From Paraburkholderia megapolitana (GTDB lineage: Bacteria > Pseudomonadota > Gammaproteobacteria > Burkholderiales > Burkholderiaceae): a stretch of DNA of 64,000 nt. Positions 10,487 through 21,466 of the stretch are shown here, piece after piece. Below the pieces are notes generated by a model. That model had not been told where the DNA came from. It saw only the letters and a list, made by a program, of their open reading frames with translations, and did not search any database. Positions within the stretch are counted from its first letter, which is position 1; each line of letters starts with the position of its first letter. The stretch spans positions 2,643,001 to 2,707,000 of the forward strand of contig NZ_CP041745.1 of assembly GCF_007556815.1 (NCBI RefSeq). Reading direction: 5' to 3'. Made by a program: the position numbers and the translations under genes.

Positions 10487-10762
10487 ATGAAGAAATCCCT
10501 CCTCGTAGCATCTTTGTTGGCCGCTGTGGCTCTCGCCGCATGCAACAAGAGCAGCGACCAGGCTGCCTCGGCAGCTAGCGATGCTGCAGCAACGGCTGCG
10601 TCGGCTGCTACTGCTGCCGCTTCCGACGTAGCCGCTGCTGCATCGGGCGTTGCTGCTGCTGCGAGCGACGCTGTTGCTTCGGCTACGGCTGCTGCTTCGG
10701 ACGCAGGTGCTGCCGCTTCGGACGCAGCCGCTGCTGCTCCGGCATCGGGCGCAAGCCAGTAA
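10487..10762 (+). CDS. Small alanine/serine-rich lipoprotein
   Basis: Function unknown; 91 aa. ATG 10487 is preceded by AAAGGA with a 7-base gap; a GTG six bases upstream is less well placed. Residues 1-19 form a lipoprotein signal, MKKSLLVASLLAAVALAAC, with the lipidated cysteine at 19. The rest is almost only Ala, Ser, Asp, Thr and Val. It contains heptad-like blocks such as AAASDVA, AAASGVA and AAASDAV, and one 11-residue step. That pattern suggests an alanine-packed helix or coiled coil in the periplasm, comparable in style, not proven in descent, to Lpp. Asp is absent at position +2 after the cysteine (it is Asn), so an outer-membrane location is likely. It has its own promoter candidate and terminator. 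Confidence 0.85.
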   Translation: MKKSLLVASLLAAVALAACNKSSDQAASAASDAAATAASAATAAASDVAAAASGVAAAASDAVASATAAASDAGAAASDAAAAAPASGASQ

Positions 10763-10828
10763 GCTGTACAGCATTCGCCTTCGGGCGAAACTGTATTGGG
10801 AAGTCGAATGGCTTCCCGAGCGGACAAA

Positions 10829-10865
10829 ACAAAACGCCACGGATGTCCTCCGTGGCGTTTTATCG
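10829..10865. terminator. Terminator after the Ala-rich lipoprotein, possibly bidirectional
   Basis: ACGCCACGGA, loop TGTC with flanking CT, TCCGTGGCGT, bounded by A-rich sequence on the left and TTTTA on the right. It can serve the rightward lipoprotein gene and the leftward dinG gene, whose stop lies about 90 bases away. Confidence 0.8.
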
Positions 10866-10952
10866 TTCAGTGGCTGTAATCGCGATCTGCTTGACCTACT
10901 GGCGGCGACCATCGCCCCATCGCCTGCCGCCTCGCGATGAATACCTCGCCGC

Positions 10953-13229
10953 TCAGGCCGGCGCGACCTTCTTGTCAGCAAAAAACTCCCGCACTACCTC
11001 GATCTCCCGTGTACGTTTAAACGGCGGCAGGCTTTGCCAGATACGCCGGCCGTACGGTTTGTCGACGAGCCGTGTGTCGCAGATCATCAGCACGCCGCGA
11101 TCCGTTTCCGCGCGAATCAACCGGCCCGCGCCCTGCTTCAGCGTGATCACCGCCTGCGGCAACTGGTGAACCGCAAACGGACTCAGTCCTTTCTTCGTCA
11201 GCGCATCGAGACGCGCAGACAACACCGGATCGTCAGGCGGCGCAAACGGCAGCTTGTCGATCACAACGAGCGATAACGCATCGCCGCGCACATCGACGCC
11301 TTCCCAGAAGCTCTGGCTCCCCACCAGAATCGCATTGCCATAGGCACGAAAGCGTTCGAGCAACTCGGTGCGGCTTGCGTCGCCCTGGACCAGCAACGGC
11401 AGGTTCCAGCCGCGCGATTCGATCGTGTCGCGCAGCTTCGTCGCAATACGGTCGACTGCGCGCAGCGTCGTGCACAACATGAATACGCCACCGCCAGACG
11501 CTTCGATGGCGGGCAGCGCCGCATCGAACACCGCGTCGGTGAACGCCGGCGAAGAGGGTTGTGGGAGATTGCGCGGCACATACATCAGCGCCTGCGTCGC
11601 GTAGTCGAACGGACTGGCCAGCGTCATCGAGCGGCGGGCGTTTAGGCCCATCTGTGCCGCATAGTGCGTGAAGTCGCCACGCACCGACAGCGTCGCCGAC
11701 GTGAAGATCCACGCGCGCGGCACGCCCGCGCGCTGCCGCGCGAAAATCGGCGCGACAGACAACGGCGTTTCATGCAGCTGGACCGTGTGTGCGAATACTT
11801 CAATCCAGCGAACCTTCTCGTCCTGCTCCTTAGCGGCGCCGGCGCTATCGGACGCTGCGCCATCCGTTCCAGCGGCGTCGCTTGCCGGCGTATCAGGCAC
11901 CGTGGTCCAACCGGCCAGCAAGCCCTGCAATTCGCGCGCACGGCGCAGGCAGGCGCCGATCGATTCGGCCCGTTCCGCCTGGCCAGCGAGCGCCGTCGCC
12001 AGCGCGGCGAGCTCCGTTTCGAGCACGTCGAGCGCGGCGAATAACGGATGGCTGTCGGACAACTGGCCAATCGACATCCGCACCGAATCTTCCTTGAACG
12101 CGAGCCGCACATCGCGTGCGGCCCGTTCCAGCGCCCCACCGAGCTTCACCCACTCCACCGCATCGCGGGCGTGTCCCAGCCCCTCGGCCACCGCATCGCG
12201 CGCAAGCTCGAGCAATTGCGCAGTCGACAGCGTTTCGCCGAAGAACAGCGTGGCCGTTTCGGGTAATTGATGCGCTTCGTCGAACACGATCGTATTCGCG
12301 GTGGGCAGCAGTTCGGCCATGCCTGTGTCGCGCAACATGATGTCCGCGAAAAACAGATGGTGATTGACGACGACGATGTCCGCCTGTTGCGCCTCGCGAC
12401 GCGCCTGCATCACGAAGCATTCCTTGTAGTGCGGGCACTCCTGGCCGAGGCAGTTGTCGCGCGTCGACGTAACCATCGACCACACCGCGGCCGTCTCGGG
12501 CACGCTCGCGAGCTCGGCCTTGTCGCCGGTCCGGGTGATCTTCGCGAACCGCACGATGTCCTGCAGGTACGACGTCTCCTGACGCGTCGGCAAGCGTCCG
12601 TTATCGGCCGTGCGCTGCAGATAGTAGTGGCACAGGTAGTTCGCGCGCCCCTTCAGCATCGCCACCGACACCGGCACCGCGAGCGCATCGCGCACGGTCG
12701 GAATATCGCGCTGGAACAACTGGTCCTGCAGATGCTTGGTCCCCGTCGAAACGATGACCTTGCCGCCCCATAACATCGCTGGAACGAGGTAGGCATAGGT
12801 CTTCCCGGTGCCGGTACCCGCTTCGACGATCAGCGTGTTTTCGCTGTCGTCGGGCGCGCCGGACGCATCGGATGCTTCGCTGGGGGAATCGCTCGCCGTT
12901 GCACGCGCATCGCCACCAGCGCCCTGTAAACGGCGCGCCGGGCGCTTCTGTAGCTCGAACATAGCCGGCTCAGGCAAGCCGCGCCCCGAAGCCTCCATGG
13001 CGGCCGCCACGGCGCGCGCCATCTCGATCTGCGAAGCGCGCGGCCGGTAGCCGTCGATCTGCCGGGCGAGCAGCCCGTCGGCGGCGAAGATATCGTTGAG
13101 TTCGGTAGCACGACGGGGGTTGAGCACGACAGCGGGCGCGCCGCGCGCTTCGCGCGACGCCGCGGCGCCGTCCGTCGGCGCAGGAGAAGAAGAAACGAGC
13201 GGTGAATTCAAGGCAAGCGGTTCCTGCAA
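10953..13229 (-). CDS. dinG: ATP-dependent DNA helicase of the DinG/YoaA family
   Basis: Superfamily 2, XPD-like 5'-3' helicase with an Fe-S cluster, acting on R-loops or stalled forks. The 758-aa product shows RPRASQIEMARAVAAAM (Q-motif region), Walker A EAGTGTGKTYAYL at about 136-148, the cluster cysteines around NYLCHYYL and CLGQECPHYKEC, the DEAH box TIVFDEAHQLP, and GSQSFWEGVDV and QGAGRLIR in the second RecA domain. Two low-complexity Ala/Ser/Asp insertions interrupt it: residues about 98-130, just before Walker A, and one near the middle of the protein. The frame begins at TTG 13229 with no clear Shine-Dalgarno; GTG 13127 is an alternative. The length and single-protein architecture suit YoaA/DinG; I cannot separate the two by eye. 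Confidence 0.88.
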   Translation of the reverse strand: MQEPLALNSPLVSSSPAPTDGAAASREARGAPAVVLNPRRATELNDIFAADGLLARQIDGYRPRASQIEMARAVAAAMEASGRGLPEPAMFELQKRPARRLQGAGGDARATASDSPSEASDASGAPDDSENTLIVEAGTGTGKTYAYLVPAMLWGGKVIVSTGTKHLQDQLFQRDIPTVRDALAVPVSVAMLKGRANYLCHYYLQRTADNGRLPTRQETSYLQDIVRFAKITRTGDKAELASVPETAAVWSMVTSTRDNCLGQECPHYKECFVMQARREAQQADIVVVNHHLFFADIMLRDTGMAELLPTANTIVFDEAHQLPETATLFFGETLSTAQLLELARDAVAEGLGHARDAVEWVKLGGALERAARDVRLAFKEDSVRMSIGQLSDSHPLFAALDVLETELAALATALAGQAERAESIGACLRRARELQGLLAGWTTVPDTPASDAAGTDGAASDSAGAAKEQDEKVRWIEVFAHTVQLHETPLSVAPIFARQRAGVPRAWIFTSATLSVRGDFTHYAAQMGLNARRSMTLASPFDYATQALMYVPRNLPQPSSPAFTDAVFDAALPAIEASGGGVFMLCTTLRAVDRIATKLRDTIESRGWNLPLLVQGDASRTELLERFRAYGNAILVGSQSFWEGVDVRGDALSLVVIDKLPFAPPDDPVLSARLDALTKKGLSPFAVHQLPQAVITLKQGAGRLIRAETDRGVLMICDTRLVDKPYGRRIWQSLPPFKRTREIEVVREFFADKKVAPA

Positions 13230-13275
13230 AGTCCGGTGTGCGCGGGGCGCACCCGGCGCCTGCCAGGTCGCCCGG

Positions 13276-13491
13276 TCAGGCGCGCCCGTCCGGTTCGAGC
13301 TGCAACTGCAGCAAGATGATTGTGTCCTTGACCTTGAGCTTGCGCTTTTTCAGGCGCTGCAACTCCAGGTCGTCGATGCCGGGTTCCTCCGACATCCTGT
13401 CGATCAGCCGGTCGAGCCCACTATGCTCGGACTCCAGCTGCAGAATGCGGTCGCGAAGGGTATCCGCGCTGATGGCGTGATGGTCCCGCAT
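13276..13491 (-). CDS. YdcH/DUF465 family small coiled-coil protein
   Basis: A 71-aa cytoplasmic protein of unknown role. Most of it is predicted helix: ILQLESEHSGLDRLIDRM, then LELQRLKKRKLKVKDTI, the conserved basic segment of the YdcH family. ATG 13491 is the only sensible start. The gene sits between the Gln-rich exported protein and dinG, all leftward. Such proteins are common in proteobacteria and their function is not established. Confidence 0.85.
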   Translation of the reverse strand: MRDHHAISADTLRDRILQLESEHSGLDRLIDRMSEEPGIDDLELQRLKKRKLKVKDTIILLQLQLEPDGRA

Positions 13492-13571
13492 GCTCGCCTC
13501 CTCTTTCCGAAGCGGCGACCGGCCATGTTTCAGCCGCTTCGCCTGAGGTTGCTATCCCGGCTTGATACGCG

Positions 13572-14510
13572 TTACTTACCCTGCTGCTTTTGCTGCTCGA
13601 TCTGTTGCTGCTGCTGTTGCTGTTCCTGCAACTGTTGCTGCTGCTTCTCGCGGGCTTTCTCGGCGGCCTGCTTCTGGCGCGCTTCGACGTCGGCCTTGTG
13701 CTGCGCGGCGGTCGCCTGCTTCTGCTCGAAGTGCTGCTGGTTCTCGACGCGCTGCTGTGCTTTCTGGGCACCCTGCTGACGCGCGGCATCGAGTTGCTGC
13801 TGGAAATTCGCCTGCTTCTGATCGTACGCCTTCTGGTTCGCCGCTGCCTGCGATGCGCCGATACCCTGCTGCGCCTGGTCGAGTGCGTGCTGGCGCTGCT
13901 TCTGCTGGTAAGCCTGCTCATTCGCCGCACGCTGCGGCGCCTCGGCCGTACGCTGCGCCTGATCGAGTGCATGCTGCCGCTGCTTGTCCTGGTACGCCTG
14001 CGCGTTGCGTGCATCGTTTGCCGCGCGCTGCGGTGCATCCGCTGCGTCCTGCGCACGTTGGAGCGCCGCCTGCTCGTCGCGCTTCTGCGCACGCGCGGCG
14101 CGCTGCTCGTCGTCCAGTGCGAGCTGTTCCTTGCGAATGACCGCCCGCTTCTCGCGCATTTCGTTGCGTGCGCTGTCGAGGCAGTGATTCACGAAGAACT
14201 TGCTATAGCAGTCATGTTCAGCGACGGCATAGCGATAGTTGTTGTCCGTGGACCGCCGGTCCAGATCCTTCTGGCGCGCATCGAAGTTGTTCGTGTCGTC
14301 CGGCTGCACCGCCGATGCGCCTGCCGTGTCGTAGGTAGCCGCGCCGCCCGTCACGGCCGCTGCGGATGACGCGGGTGTGTTCTGGGCTAGTGCGGGCGCA
14401 GACACTGAAACGGCAACCAGCGCCGCGGCGAGTGTGGTAACCACGGCGGCAGCACGCGATGCAAGGAAAAAGTGGGAGTTCGGCAACGTCAGGAATGGGC
14501 GGCGGGACAT
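13572..14510 (-). CDS. Exported Gln/Ala-rich coiled-coil protein with internal repeats
   Basis: Function unknown; 312 aa. ATG 14510 gives an N-terminal hydrophobic stretch AAAVVTTLAAALVAVSVSAP followed by ALAQNT, a typical signal peptidase I site, so the mature protein is periplasmic or beyond. A short region holds a cysteine pair (HDCYSKFFVNHCLD) that could form a disulfide. From about residue 120 on it is a charged, Gln-rich helix with a repeated unit of roughly 28-30 residues built around AYQQKQRQHALDQAQ and APQRAAN, in three or more imperfect copies, ending in a poly-Gln tail. No catalytic motif is visible. A stalk, scaffold or envelope spacer is a guess. The gene is divergent from tex. 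Confidence 0.8.
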   Translation of the reverse strand: MSRRPFLTLPNSHFFLASRAAAVVTTLAAALVAVSVSAPALAQNTPASSAAAVTGGAATYDTAGASAVQPDDTNNFDARQKDLDRRSTDNNYRYAVAEHDCYSKFFVNHCLDSARNEMREKRAVIRKEQLALDDEQRAARAQKRDEQAALQRAQDAADAPQRAANDARNAQAYQDKQRQHALDQAQRTAEAPQRAANEQAYQQKQRQHALDQAQQGIGASQAAANQKAYDQKQANFQQQLDAARQQGAQKAQQRVENQQHFEQKQATAAQHKADVEARQKQAAEKAREKQQQQLQEQQQQQQQIEQQKQQGK

Positions 14511-14703
14511 GGCCGAAATTCTATCACCGTGCGGTTGGGCCCTCGGGCATTTATGGCAAAATGCCCCGCTTCAGTAACCTCAGCCACCCGGTCGCGGCCG
14601 GTACATGGAATCTGCCGGGAATCCCCCGCTGCACGCCGCTGCGTGTTCCGTGTACCGCCTTATGCGGCCTCAAAACCGAGTCCGGCAGGAACCTCTAGAC
14701 CTT

Positions 14704-17049
14704 ATGACGGAAACCGTAGCACTCAAGATCGTCCAGCGTATCGCCACCGAACTCGCCGTCCAGCCGCGCCAGGTCGCGGCTACGGTGGAACTGCTCGATG
14801 AAGGATCGACTGTTCCGTTCATTGCCCGCTACCGGAAGGAAGTGACCGGCAATCTCGACGACACGCAATTGCGCAATCTCGAAGAGCGTTTGCTGTATCT
14901 GCGCGAGCTGGAAGACCGGCGCGCATCGATCGTCGCGAGCATCGACGAACAGGGCAAGCTGACCGACGAACTGCGCGCCGCGATCGAAGGCGCCGACAGC
15001 AAGCAGGTTCTCGAAGATCTCTATCTCCCGTACAAACCGAAGCGCCGTACGCGCGCGCAGATCGCCCGCGAAGCCGGGCTCGAGCCGCTTGCGCATCTGT
15101 TGCTCGCTGAACCGCAGCGCGATCCGCAGACCGAAGCTGTCGCGTATGTCGATGCCGAAAAAGGCGTGGCCGACATCAAGGCCGCGCTCGACGGCGCGCG
15201 TGACATTCTCTCCGAGCAATTCGGCGAAACCGCCGAGCTGCTCGGCAAACTGCGCGACTATCTGTTCAACCAGGGCGTCGTGTCGTCGAGCGTGGTGGAA
15301 GGCAAGGAAGGCGAAGAAGGCGAGAAATTCCGCGACTACTACGACTATTCCGAAACCATCAAGACCATCCCCTCGCATCGTGCGTTGGCGCTGTTTCGCG
15401 GTCGCAACGCGGGCGTGCTGATGGTCAAGCTCGGCCTTGGCGAAGAACTCGATGCGCAGGTGCCGCACCCCGGCGAAGCGATGATCGCGCGCCACGTCGG
15501 CGTCGCGAATCTGGGCCGCCCCGCCGACAAGTGGCTCTCCGATGTCTGCCGCTGGTGCTGGCGCGTCAAGGTGCAGCCGCATATCGAAAACGAACTGCTC
15601 ACGCATCTGCGCGAGGAAGCCGAGCACGAGGCGATCCGCGTGTTTGCGCGCAATCTGAAAGACCTGCTACTCGCCGCACCCGCGGGCCCGAAGGCCGTGA
15701 TCGGTCTCGATCCGGGTCTGCGCACCGGCGTGAAGGTCGCCGTGGTCGATCGTACCGGCAAGGTGCTCGCCACCGATACGATCTATCCTCACGAGCCGCG
15801 CCGCGACTGGGACGGCTCGCTCGCGAAGCTTGCGCGCATTGCTGCACATACGCAGGCCGAGTTGATCAGCATCGGTAACGGCACGGCTTCGCGCGAAACC
15901 GACAAGCTCGCGAGCGAACTGATCGCGCGTCATCCGGAATTGAAGCTGCAGAAGATCGTCGTATCGGAAGCCGGCGCCTCGGTGTACTCCGCTTCCGAAC
16001 TCGCCGCGAAGGAGTTTCCGGACCTCGACGTGACGCTGCGCGGCGCAGTATCGATTGCACGGCGTCTGCAGGATCCGCTCGCGGAACTCGTCAAGATCGA
16101 CCCGAAAGCGATCGGCGTCGGCCAGTATCAGCACGACGTGAACCAGCGCGAACTCGCGCGTTCGCTCGATGCCGTTGTCGAGGATTGCGTGAACGCGGTC
16201 GGCGTCGATGCGAACACGGCGTCGGTTGCGCTGCTCGCACGCGTCTCCGGTCTGAATGCGACGCTCGCGCGCAATATCGTCGATTTCCGCGACGCAAACG
16301 GCCCGTTCCCGTCGCGCGAACACCTGCGCAAGGTACCGCGCCTCGGCGACAAAACCTTCGAGCAGGCGGCGGGTTTTCTGCGCATCAACGGCGGTGAGAA
16401 TCCGCTCGATCGTTCGTCCGTGCACCCGGAAGCGTACCCGGTCGTCGAACGGATCCTCGCGAAGATCAGCAAGCAGGCCGGTGACGTGCTCGGCAATCGC
16501 GAAGCGCTCGCGGGGCTGTCGCCGGCAGAATTCGTCGACGAGCGCTTCGGCTTGCCGACGGTGCGCGACATTCTGTCGGAACTCGAAAAACCGGGCCGCG
16601 ATCCGCGCCCCGAGTTCAAGACCGCGACCTTCCGTGAAGGCGTCGAGAAGATCTCCGATCTCTCGCCGGGGATGGTGCTCGAAGGCGTCGTCACGAACGT
16701 CGCGGCATTCGGCGCGTTTATCGACATCGGCGTGCATCAGGATGGCCTCGTCCACGTGTCGGCGCTGTCGACGCGCTTCATCAAGGACCCGCACGAAGTC
16801 GTCAAGGCCGGGCAGATCGTCAAGGTGAAGGTGCTCGAAGTCGACGTGAAGCGGCAGCGCATTGCGCTGACGATGCGTCTGGATGACGATGCCGCGGGTA
16901 GCAGCGCGCCGCGTGGCGGTGCCGGTCAGCAGGATCGCGGCACAGGACGCTCAAGCGGCGCTGGCCGGCCGCAGCAGCAACGTTCACGTGAGCCGGAACC
17001 TGCTGGCGGCGCGATGGCGGCGGCATTCGCGAAGCTTAAGCAGCGATAA
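14704..17049 (+). CDS. tex: Tex family S1 RNA-binding protein
   Basis: Transcription accessory protein that binds nucleic acid, named for toxin expression in Bordetella. The 781-aa product shows the N-terminal Tex domain ([17 protein letters not shown]), the YqgF/RNase H-like domain ([20 protein letters not shown]), the helix-hairpin-helix region ([20 protein letters not shown]) and a C-terminal S1 domain ([20 protein letters not shown], then [11 protein letters not shown]). A low-complexity Gly/Gln tail follows. The start is ATG 14704, giving [13 protein letters not shown]; an upstream ATG at 14605 in frame adds a leader that does not look conserved. The gene is convergent with kup and followed by a terminator. 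Confidence 0.95.
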   Translation: MTETVALKIVQRIATELAVQPRQVAATVELLDEGSTVPFIARYRKEVTGNLDDTQLRNLEERLLYLRELEDRRASIVASIDEQGKLTDELRAAIEGADSKQVLEDLYLPYKPKRRTRAQIAREAGLEPLAHLLLAEPQRDPQTEAVAYVDAEKGVADIKAALDGARDILSEQFGETAELLGKLRDYLFNQGVVSSSVVEGKEGEEGEKFRDYYDYSETIKTIPSHRALALFRGRNAGVLMVKLGLGEELDAQVPHPGEAMIARHVGVANLGRPADKWLSDVCRWCWRVKVQPHIENELLTHLREEAEHEAIRVFARNLKDLLLAAPAGPKAVIGLDPGLRTGVKVAVVDRTGKVLATDTIYPHEPRRDWDGSLAKLARIAAHTQAELISIGNGTASRETDKLASELIARHPELKLQKIVVSEAGASVYSASELAAKEFPDLDVTLRGAVSIARRLQDPLAELVKIDPKAIGVGQYQHDVNQRELARSLDAVVEDCVNAVGVDANTASVALLARVSGLNATLARNIVDFRDANGPFPSREHLRKVPRLGDKTFEQAAGFLRINGGENPLDRSSVHPEAYPVVERILAKISKQAGDVLGNREALAGLSPAEFVDERFGLPTVRDILSELEKPGRDPRPEFKTATFREGVEKISDLSPGMVLEGVVTNVAAFGAFIDIGVHQDGLVHVSALSTRFIKDPHEVVKAGQIVKVKVLEVDVKRQRIALTMRLDDDAAGSSAPRGGAGQQDRGTGRSSGAGRPQQQRSREPEPAGGAMAAAFAKLKQR

Positions 17050-17141
17050 ACCTGCCAGGACGTGCGTGCCGGCCGTGACTGTGCGAAGCACGGACGGCAC
17101 GCAGAATTCGCGCAGTACACGACAGACGCCCGAAAATAACG

Positions 17142-17177
17142 AAGCCCACGCAATTTGAGCTGCGTGGGCTTTTTGTT
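17142..17177. terminator. Terminator between convergent tex and kup
   Basis: AAGCCCACGCA, short loop, TGCGTGGGCTT, then TTTTGTTT on the plus strand. It is strong for tex and may also stop leftward transcription from kup. Confidence 0.85.
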
Positions 17178-17230
17178 TGCCGATCCCGGCGGCTGAGATC
17201 GAACTACGTCTCAGACTACGGAGCACATCG

Positions 17231-19117
17231 TCAAATCTCGATCTTCGTCCCCAGCTCGACCACACGATTTGCGGGAATACTGAAGAAGTCGGTCGGCTTC
17301 GCAGCGTTCTGATGCATCCACGCGAACACCCGCTCGCGCCACACCGACATACCCGGCAACTGCGTCGGCACCACCGTTTCGCGCGCGAGGAAAAACGACG
17401 TATCCATCAGCTCAAAAGTCATGTCGTGCGTACGGCCCACTTCGAGCATCACGGCCTTCACGTCCGGCGTTTCGTTGAAACCGTAGACCGCCTTCACGAG
17501 ATACAGGCCACCATCGAGTTCCTTGAACGTCACGCGCTCCGCATCGTCGACGTAAGGGATATCGCGTGTGACGAAGGTCAGGAAGATCGTGCGCTCGTGC
17601 AGCACCTTGTTGTGCTTCAGGTTGTGCAGCAGGCTCACCGGCACGAGCGTATCGCTGCCGGTCAGATAGATCGCCGTACCCGACACGCGATGCGGCGGAT
17701 GCGCGAGCAGCCCCTGAAGGAACGGCATCAGCGGAATACCGTCGGCTGCCGTGCGTTCCTTCACGATCATCCTGCCCTTGAACCAGGTCATCAGCAGGAA
17801 GAACAGCAACGCACCGATGCCGAGCGGCAGCCAACCGCCCTCCTCGACCTTCAGCAAGTTCGCGCCAAAGAAGCCTAAATCGACAATCATGAACACCGCA
17901 ATGATGAAGCCGACCAGCAGCTTGTTCCAGTTCCACACCTTGACCATCACCACGCACGCGAGCACGGTCGTGATCACCATCGTCGCGGTCACCGCGATGC
18001 CGTAGGCGGCCGCGAGATTGTCGGAGCTCTTGAAGGCAAGCACGATGCACAGGATGATAAACAGCAGCATCCAGTTCACCACCGGCACATAGATCTGGCC
18101 AATCGCGAGTTCCGACGTGTGCAGAATCTTCATACGCGGCACATAGCCGAGCTGGATCGCCTGACTCGTCAGCGAGTACGCACCGGAAATCACGGCCTGC
18201 GAAGCGATCACCGTCGCCACCGTCGACAGCACGACGAGCGGCAGCAGTGCCCAGTCGGGTGCGAGCAGGTAGAACGGGTTTTCGATCGCTTTCGGGTCGT
18301 GCATGAGCAGCGCACCCTGGCCGAAGTAGTTCAGCACGAGCGAGGGCATGACGAGCGCATACCAGGCCACGCGGATCGGCTTCGCGCCGAAGTGGCCCAT
18401 GTCCGCATACAACGCTTCCGCACCGGTCAGCACCAGCACGACCGAACCGAGCACGACATACGCCTGCAGCACGTGCGCCGACATGAAGCTGAACGCGTAG
18501 TACGGATTCAAGGCCTTGATGACGACCGGCGCCTGAACGATATGCGAGATGCCGAGCACCGCGAGCGTCACGAACCACAACACCATGATCGGACCGAACA
18601 GACGACCCACGAGCGCCGTGCCGTGGCGCTGGATCCAGAACAGCAAGACGAGAATGATCATCGTCAGCGGCATGACGAGGTGGGAAAGTTTCGGCGCGGC
18701 GATCTGCAGCCCTTCGACCGCCGACATCACCGAGATGGCCGGTGTGATCACCGCATCGCCGTAAAACATGCACGCGCCGAAGATGCCGAGCATCATCAGC
18801 AGTCCTGCGGCGCGGCTTTTCTGATTGAACGAACGCAGCGACAGCGCCATCAGCGCGAGCACGCCGCCTTCGCCGTTATTGTCGGCGCGCATCACGAACA
18901 GCACGTACTTGACGCTGACGACGATCACGATCGCCCAGAACAGCAACGAAATGACACCCAGAATCGAGCTTTGCGTAAGAGGAATGCCGTGTGACGGGCT
19001 GAAGGCTTCCTTCAACGAGTACAGCGGGCTCGTGCCGATATCGCCGAAGACCACCCCGATTGCGGCGATCGCAAGAGACGGCAGAGGCTGCTTGCGCACG
19101 TGATGGGTATCTGTCAT
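17231..19117 (-). CDS. kup: Low-affinity potassium transporter Kup
   Basis: Inner-membrane K+ uptake system, probably proton-coupled. The 628-aa product starts [19 protein letters not shown] and contains the family signature [19 protein letters not shown] in the first membrane segment. It has about twelve hydrophobic segments and a hydrophilic C-terminal cytoplasmic domain of some 180 residues, as in Kup/HAK/KT proteins. ATG 19117 is a good family start. The gene is transcribed leftward from its own promoter region and ends near the tex terminator. Length and motifs match the family well. Confidence 0.96.
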   Translation of the reverse strand: MTDTHHVRKQPLPSLAIAAIGVVFGDIGTSPLYSLKEAFSPSHGIPLTQSSILGVISLLFWAIVIVVSVKYVLFVMRADNNGEGGVLALMALSLRSFNQKSRAAGLLMMLGIFGACMFYGDAVITPAISVMSAVEGLQIAAPKLSHLVMPLTMIILVLLFWIQRHGTALVGRLFGPIMVLWFVTLAVLGISHIVQAPVVIKALNPYYAFSFMSAHVLQAYVVLGSVVLVLTGAEALYADMGHFGAKPIRVAWYALVMPSLVLNYFGQGALLMHDPKAIENPFYLLAPDWALLPLVVLSTVATVIASQAVISGAYSLTSQAIQLGYVPRMKILHTSELAIGQIYVPVVNWMLLFIILCIVLAFKSSDNLAAAYGIAVTATMVITTVLACVVMVKVWNWNKLLVGFIIAVFMIVDLGFFGANLLKVEEGGWLPLGIGALLFFLLMTWFKGRMIVKERTAADGIPLMPFLQGLLAHPPHRVSGTAIYLTGSDTLVPVSLLHNLKHNKVLHERTIFLTFVTRDIPYVDDAERVTFKELDGGLYLVKAVYGFNETPDVKAVMLEVGRTHDMTFELMDTSFFLARETVVPTQLPGMSVWRERVFAWMHQNAAKPTDFFSIPANRVVELGTKIEI

Positions 19118-19159
19118 AGACGCAACGAATCCGTTCCTGAGCGGAGTAAAGCGAGCGCT

Positions 19160-19190
19160 ATTCTAACTGCGGGCCTATAGCCGCTGTCCA
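19160..19190 (-). promoter_or_regulatory. Candidate kup promoter
   Basis: On the minus strand TGGACA (5/6 match to TTGACA) is followed 19 bases later by TAGAAT (5/6 match to TATAAT), 43 bases before the kup start codon. The spacing is slightly long. Confidence 0.4.
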
Positions 19191-19323
19191 GTCGTTGCGG
19201 TCGCGCGACGCACACGGTCCGCGCAGTGTAGCATCGCGTCCGTGGCAAGTCTGTGTGTGGAAATGGTTGTGGGCGCGACTTCGATAGATGCGTGCACCGT
19301 TATGCACACCGCTCGCGCAGGCA

Positions 19324-19353
19324 CAAAAAAACGGAGCCATCGAGGCTCCGTTT
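19324..19353 (-). terminator. Terminator at the end of the purA cluster
   Basis: On the minus strand AAACGGAGCC, loop, GGCTCCGTTT runs into TTTTTT. It lies 45 bases past the phosphoribosyltransferase stop and closes the long leftward cluster. Confidence 0.85.
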
Positions 19354-19397
19354 ACCGATGCAGCAACGCTATCGCAGCGCATCCGCGTTGGCATCGA

Positions 19398-19985
19398 TCA
19401 TGCCTTCGACGCAGCATCCTGCGCCGTACCGCGCTTGATCCACGCGCTGAGGTTATGCGGGCGCACGGTGTCCCATTCCTCGAACGGCTGATGAATCCAC
19501 GGGTTGGTCGGCAGATACTGCACGCTATAGTCCGGCTTCACTTTCGAGCAGCCCTTGTACCACAGCACCGCCGAGCGCACCGCCGTGATGGCCGGATAAC
19601 GCTCCTTCAGATGCTGCTGCACGCGAGCCAGCGTCACGCCGGAATCGACCAGATCGTCGACCAGCAGTACGTTGCCGGACAGCTCGCCACGCGTCATCGT
19701 GATGTATTGCGCGATGTCGAGTTCGCCCTGCTCGGTGCCCGCGGCTTCGCGATACGAACTGGTGGCGAGAATGGCGAGCGGCAGATCGTAGATGCGCGAC
19801 AACTGGTCGCCGACGCGCAACCCACCGCGTGCGAGACACAGGATCTTGTCGAACTTCCAGCCCGAATCGTGCACGGAGAGCGCAAGCAATTCGATCAGCC
19901 GGTGATACTCGTCCCAGCCGACCCACAGGTTCTTGTCGTCGTTGCGCGGGTCCTTCATCGCAATCATGGGTACACCCTGCGTCAT
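19398..19985 (-). CDS. Purine-type phosphoribosyltransferase
   Basis: A 195-aa type I phosphoribosyltransferase, probably a purine salvage enzyme. The PRPP-binding loop VLLVDDLVDSGVTL is complete. ILCLARGGLRVGDQLSR is the usual beta-strand and turn before the flexible hood, and the C-terminal region (YKGCSKVKPDYSVQYL) resembles Gpt/XGPRT-like proteins, so hypoxanthine, guanine or xanthine are candidate substrates. ATG 19985 lies 3 bases after the purA stop, so the two genes are in one transcription unit; an internal ATG (MIAMKD) is a possible later start. The link to purA supports a purine role. Exact substrate cannot be told from sequence alone. Confidence 0.85.
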   Translation of the reverse strand: MTQGVPMIAMKDPRNDDKNLWVGWDEYHRLIELLALSVHDSGWKFDKILCLARGGLRVGDQLSRIYDLPLAILATSSYREAAGTEQGELDIAQYITMTRGELSGNVLLVDDLVDSGVTLARVQQHLKERYPAITAVRSAVLWYKGCSKVKPDYSVQYLPTNPWIHQPFEEWDTVRPHNLSAWIKRGTAQDAASKA

Positions 19986-19988
19986 GAG

Positions 19989-21392
<1,404 letters not shown>

Positions 21393-21466
21393 TTTTTACG
21401 TTTCCGCTCAAAGGTATAGACGGGATAGCAAGCCGCGGCCTCATTCCGGCACCGCGGCATGTATGT

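Noticed and set aside
13590..14369. Rightward Leu-rich frame across the Gln-rich protein
   Set aside because: CAG/CTG repeats read on the opposite strand give poly-Leu; it is a shadow of the repeat gene and has no usable start.
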